Assembly: GCA_020061545.1 (NCBI GenBank)
Contig: JAGUYA010000077.1
Coordinates: 1 to 7,228 of the forward strand
Length of the DNA stretch: 7,228 nucleotides
Reading direction: 5' to 3'
From: Candidatus Omnitrophota bacterium
GTDB taxonomy: Bacteria; Omnitrophota; Gorgyraeia; Gygaellales; Profunditerraquicolaceae
Shown: positions 6,071-7,228 of the stretch, in pieces
How the letters are laid out: the number at the start of each line of letters is the position of its first letter
How positions within the stretch are numbered: the first letter of the stretch is position 1
Made by a program: the position numbers and the translations under genes
The notes under the pieces: model-generated
Seen by the model: only the letters and a program-made list of their open reading frames with translations
Told to the model about the DNA's origin: nothing
Databases searched by the model: none

Positions 6071-6200
6071 AATGACAAATGACAAAATCCCAATGACAAA
6101 ATAAATTCAAAATCCCAATGACAAATATCAAAACTAAAGTTTTGTGATTTGATATTTGAAATTTGGATTTATTTTGGATTTTGAACTTTGACATTTGGAT
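6071..6200. repeat. long imperfect inverted repeat with 25-bp-period direct repeats between hisC and aroF
   Basis: An exact 18-base direct repeat, CAAAATCCCAATGACAAA, occurs at 6083-6100 and 6108-6125 (25-base period), preceded by AATGACA twice in tandem at 6071-6084. The other half is an imperfect inverted copy. Perfect paired blocks include CAAATATCA (6122-6130) with TGATATTTG (6150-6158), CAAAATAAAT (6097-6106) with ATTTATTTTG (6167-6176), and CAAAATCC (6083-6090) with GGATTTTG (6176-6183). The whole spacer could fold into one long A+T-rich hairpin in the transcript. It lies 3 bases upstream of the aroF ribosome binding site; no diagnostic U-run marks it as a terminator. Confidence 0.88.
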
Positions 6201-6205
6201 TTAAC

Positions 6206-7228
6206 TTATAATACTTTCTTCAATACTTTAATGAACCTCTCATTCTCCTTTTTTGTGCCAATAGTTACTCTGATAAAATTCTTCAGACCATACTGGTCCA
6301 TATCCCTGACAATTACTCCGTATTTAAGCATCTCTCTAAATACACCCACGCCATCCTTACCTACATCGATAAGAATAAAATTAGCGACAGTTGGTACATA
6401 CGCTATACCTAATTTAGCTAAGGTATCGTACAGATAATTTTTACCCGCCAGAATTGTCTCTCTTGTTTTACGTAAAAATTTTTTGTCATCTAGTGCTGCA
6501 GTTGCTGCTACTTGGGCGAGCATATTCACATTAAAGGGTTGTCTGGCGTTCTCCATATAAGGGGTGAGTTCTGAATTAGCTATGGCATAACCTATTCTTA
6601 AACCTGCCAAGCCATATGCCTTAGAGAAAGTCTTTAAGACTATCACATTTTTATTACCCAAATAATTTAAACTATTAGGAAAATCATCTACGTCAATAAA
6701 TGTATCGTAGGCCTCATCTAAAACCAGCAGTAGATTATCGGGTAAATCGCGCATAAAATCCTGGAGCTCATATTTAGTAACATATGTGCCCGTCGGATTA
6801 TTGGGGTTGGAGATAAAAATTAATTTGGTCTTTCTATCTATCCGTTTCTTAATTGCCTCTAAATCGTACTTAAAATACCTCAAGGGGACGGTAATGATAC
6901 TACGGGCATTAACCCTGGTAATAATCTCATATTCTAAAAAGGTAATATCGGAAGTGACAATGTTTTCATCGTCTTCTACAAAGGTTTTAATAATAATGTC
7001 AATGAGCTCATCAGAACCATTACCTAGAACGATATTCGCAGGGCAAACATTCAGGTAGCGGGCGAGTCTTTTCTTGAGGTAATAACCCTGGCTATCAGGA
7101 TAGCGATTGACTCTGGATAAATTCTTTCTTATTGCCTCCATTGCCTTACCAGAAGGACCCAGGGGATTCTCATTAGAAGCTAATTTAATAATTTCTTTCA
7201 GGCCCAGTTGTCTCTTAATTTCTTCTAT
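6206..7228 (-). CDS. hisC: histidinol-phosphate / aromatic aminotransferase (HisC family), 5' end outside window
   Basis: A PLP-dependent fold-type I aminotransferase. The frame is open from the window edge to the TAA at 6206-6208, giving 340 visible residues; about 15-30 N-terminal residues are missing compared with the usual 350-370. In visible numbering: LASNENPLGPS (16-26), LGNGSDELIDIIIK (68-81), FISNPNNPTGTY (138-149), VLDEAYDTF (169-177), and KTFSKAYGLAGLRIGYA (199-215) with the PLP-binding Lys203 and Arg211. An ATG at 7141 is internal, since the conserved SNENPLGPS motif lies upstream of it. HisC-family proteins include both histidinol-phosphate aminotransferases and aromatic/prephenate aminotransferases. 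Being beside aroF and tyrA, with no his gene in view, favours an aromatic role here, but sequence reading alone does not separate the two. A 148-base repeat-rich spacer separates it from aroF. Confidence 0.93.
   Translation of the reverse strand: MEEIKRQLGLKEIIKLASNENPLGPSGKAMEAIRKNLSRVNRYPDSQGYYLKKRLARYLNVCPANIVLGNGSDELIDIIIKTFVEDDENIVTSDITFLEYEIITRVNARSIITVPLRYFKYDLEAIKKRIDRKTKLIFISNPNNPTGTYVTKYELQDFMRDLPDNLLLVLDEAYDTFIDVDDFPNSLNYLGNKNVIVLKTFSKAYGLAGLRIGYAIANSELTPYMENARQPFNVNMLAQVAATAALDDKKFLRKTRETILAGKNYLYDTLAKLGIAYVPTVANFILIDVGKDGVGVFREMLKYGVIVRDMDQYGLKNFIRVTIGTKKENERFIKVLKKVL

Noticed and set aside
5849..6085. Minus-strand 78-codon frame overlapping the aroF N-terminus.
   Set aside because: It overlaps aroF in another frame, is rich in Arg as expected of an out-of-frame shadow, and has no recognisable domain.
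6058..6099. A 14-residue N-terminal extension of aroF from the ATG at 6099.
   Set aside because: The extra residues are encoded by the AATGACAAA repeat and the ribosome binding site itself; the shorter start has GGAGGG in place and matches the family N-terminus and length.
6188..6212. Plus-strand TTGACA and TATAAT resembling a sigma-70 promoter.
   Set aside because: The spacing is only 13 bases, it reads antisense into hisC, and it falls in repeat and stop-codon sequence.

Overview
All eight genes in this window lie on the minus strand, so the biological reading direction runs from base 7228 down to base 1. In that direction the order is hisC-type aminotransferase (5' end cut by the window edge), DAHP synthase (aroF), prephenate dehydrogenase (tyrA), cytidylate kinase (cmk), elongation factor 4 (lepA), signal peptidase I (lepB), a small four-helix-bundle (S23/IVP-type) protein, and phosphatidylglycerophosphate synthase (pgsA, 3' end cut). 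No rRNA, tRNA, CRISPR array, transposase or convincing promoter or terminator was seen. The sequence leans A+T-rich and looks like an uncultured bacterium. An Omnitrophota-like or similar candidate-phylum origin is plausible from the gene mix and the repeat-filled spacers, but that is inference, not proof.

The first block (7228-3552) is an aromatic amino acid unit ending in cmk. DAHP synthase makes the first shikimate-pathway intermediate, TyrA oxidises prephenate, and the HisC-like enzyme could supply the transamination step. aroF/tyrA and tyrA/cmk overlap by 1 and 4 bases, so translational coupling is likely. The order resembles the known hisHb-tyrA-aroF-cmk supraoperon of other bacteria (where 'aroF' means EPSP synthase), but here no EPSP synthase gene lies between tyrA and cmk. 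The second block (3460-1) is lepA-lepB, a classic pair in translation and secretion, followed by the four-helix-bundle gene and pgsA (phospholipid synthesis).

The unusual part is the spacers. Wherever genes do not overlap, the spacer is almost wholly made of short-period, self-complementary repeats. A 10-bp-period GTTACAAGAG family fills the three successive junctions lepA/lepB, lepB/four-helix and four-helix/pgsA. A 6-bp-period ATTAAG/CTTAAT palindrome fills cmk/lepA. A 25-bp-period AATGACAAA-type inverted repeat fills hisC/aroF. The four-helix-bundle gene is bracketed by complementary copies of the 10-bp family, so in RNA its ends could pair over 15 bp and enclose its start site. This resembles the layout of 23S rRNA intervening sequences that carry the same protein family, but here it sits inside a protein-coding operon. 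That cassette is the best candidate for something not yet described.
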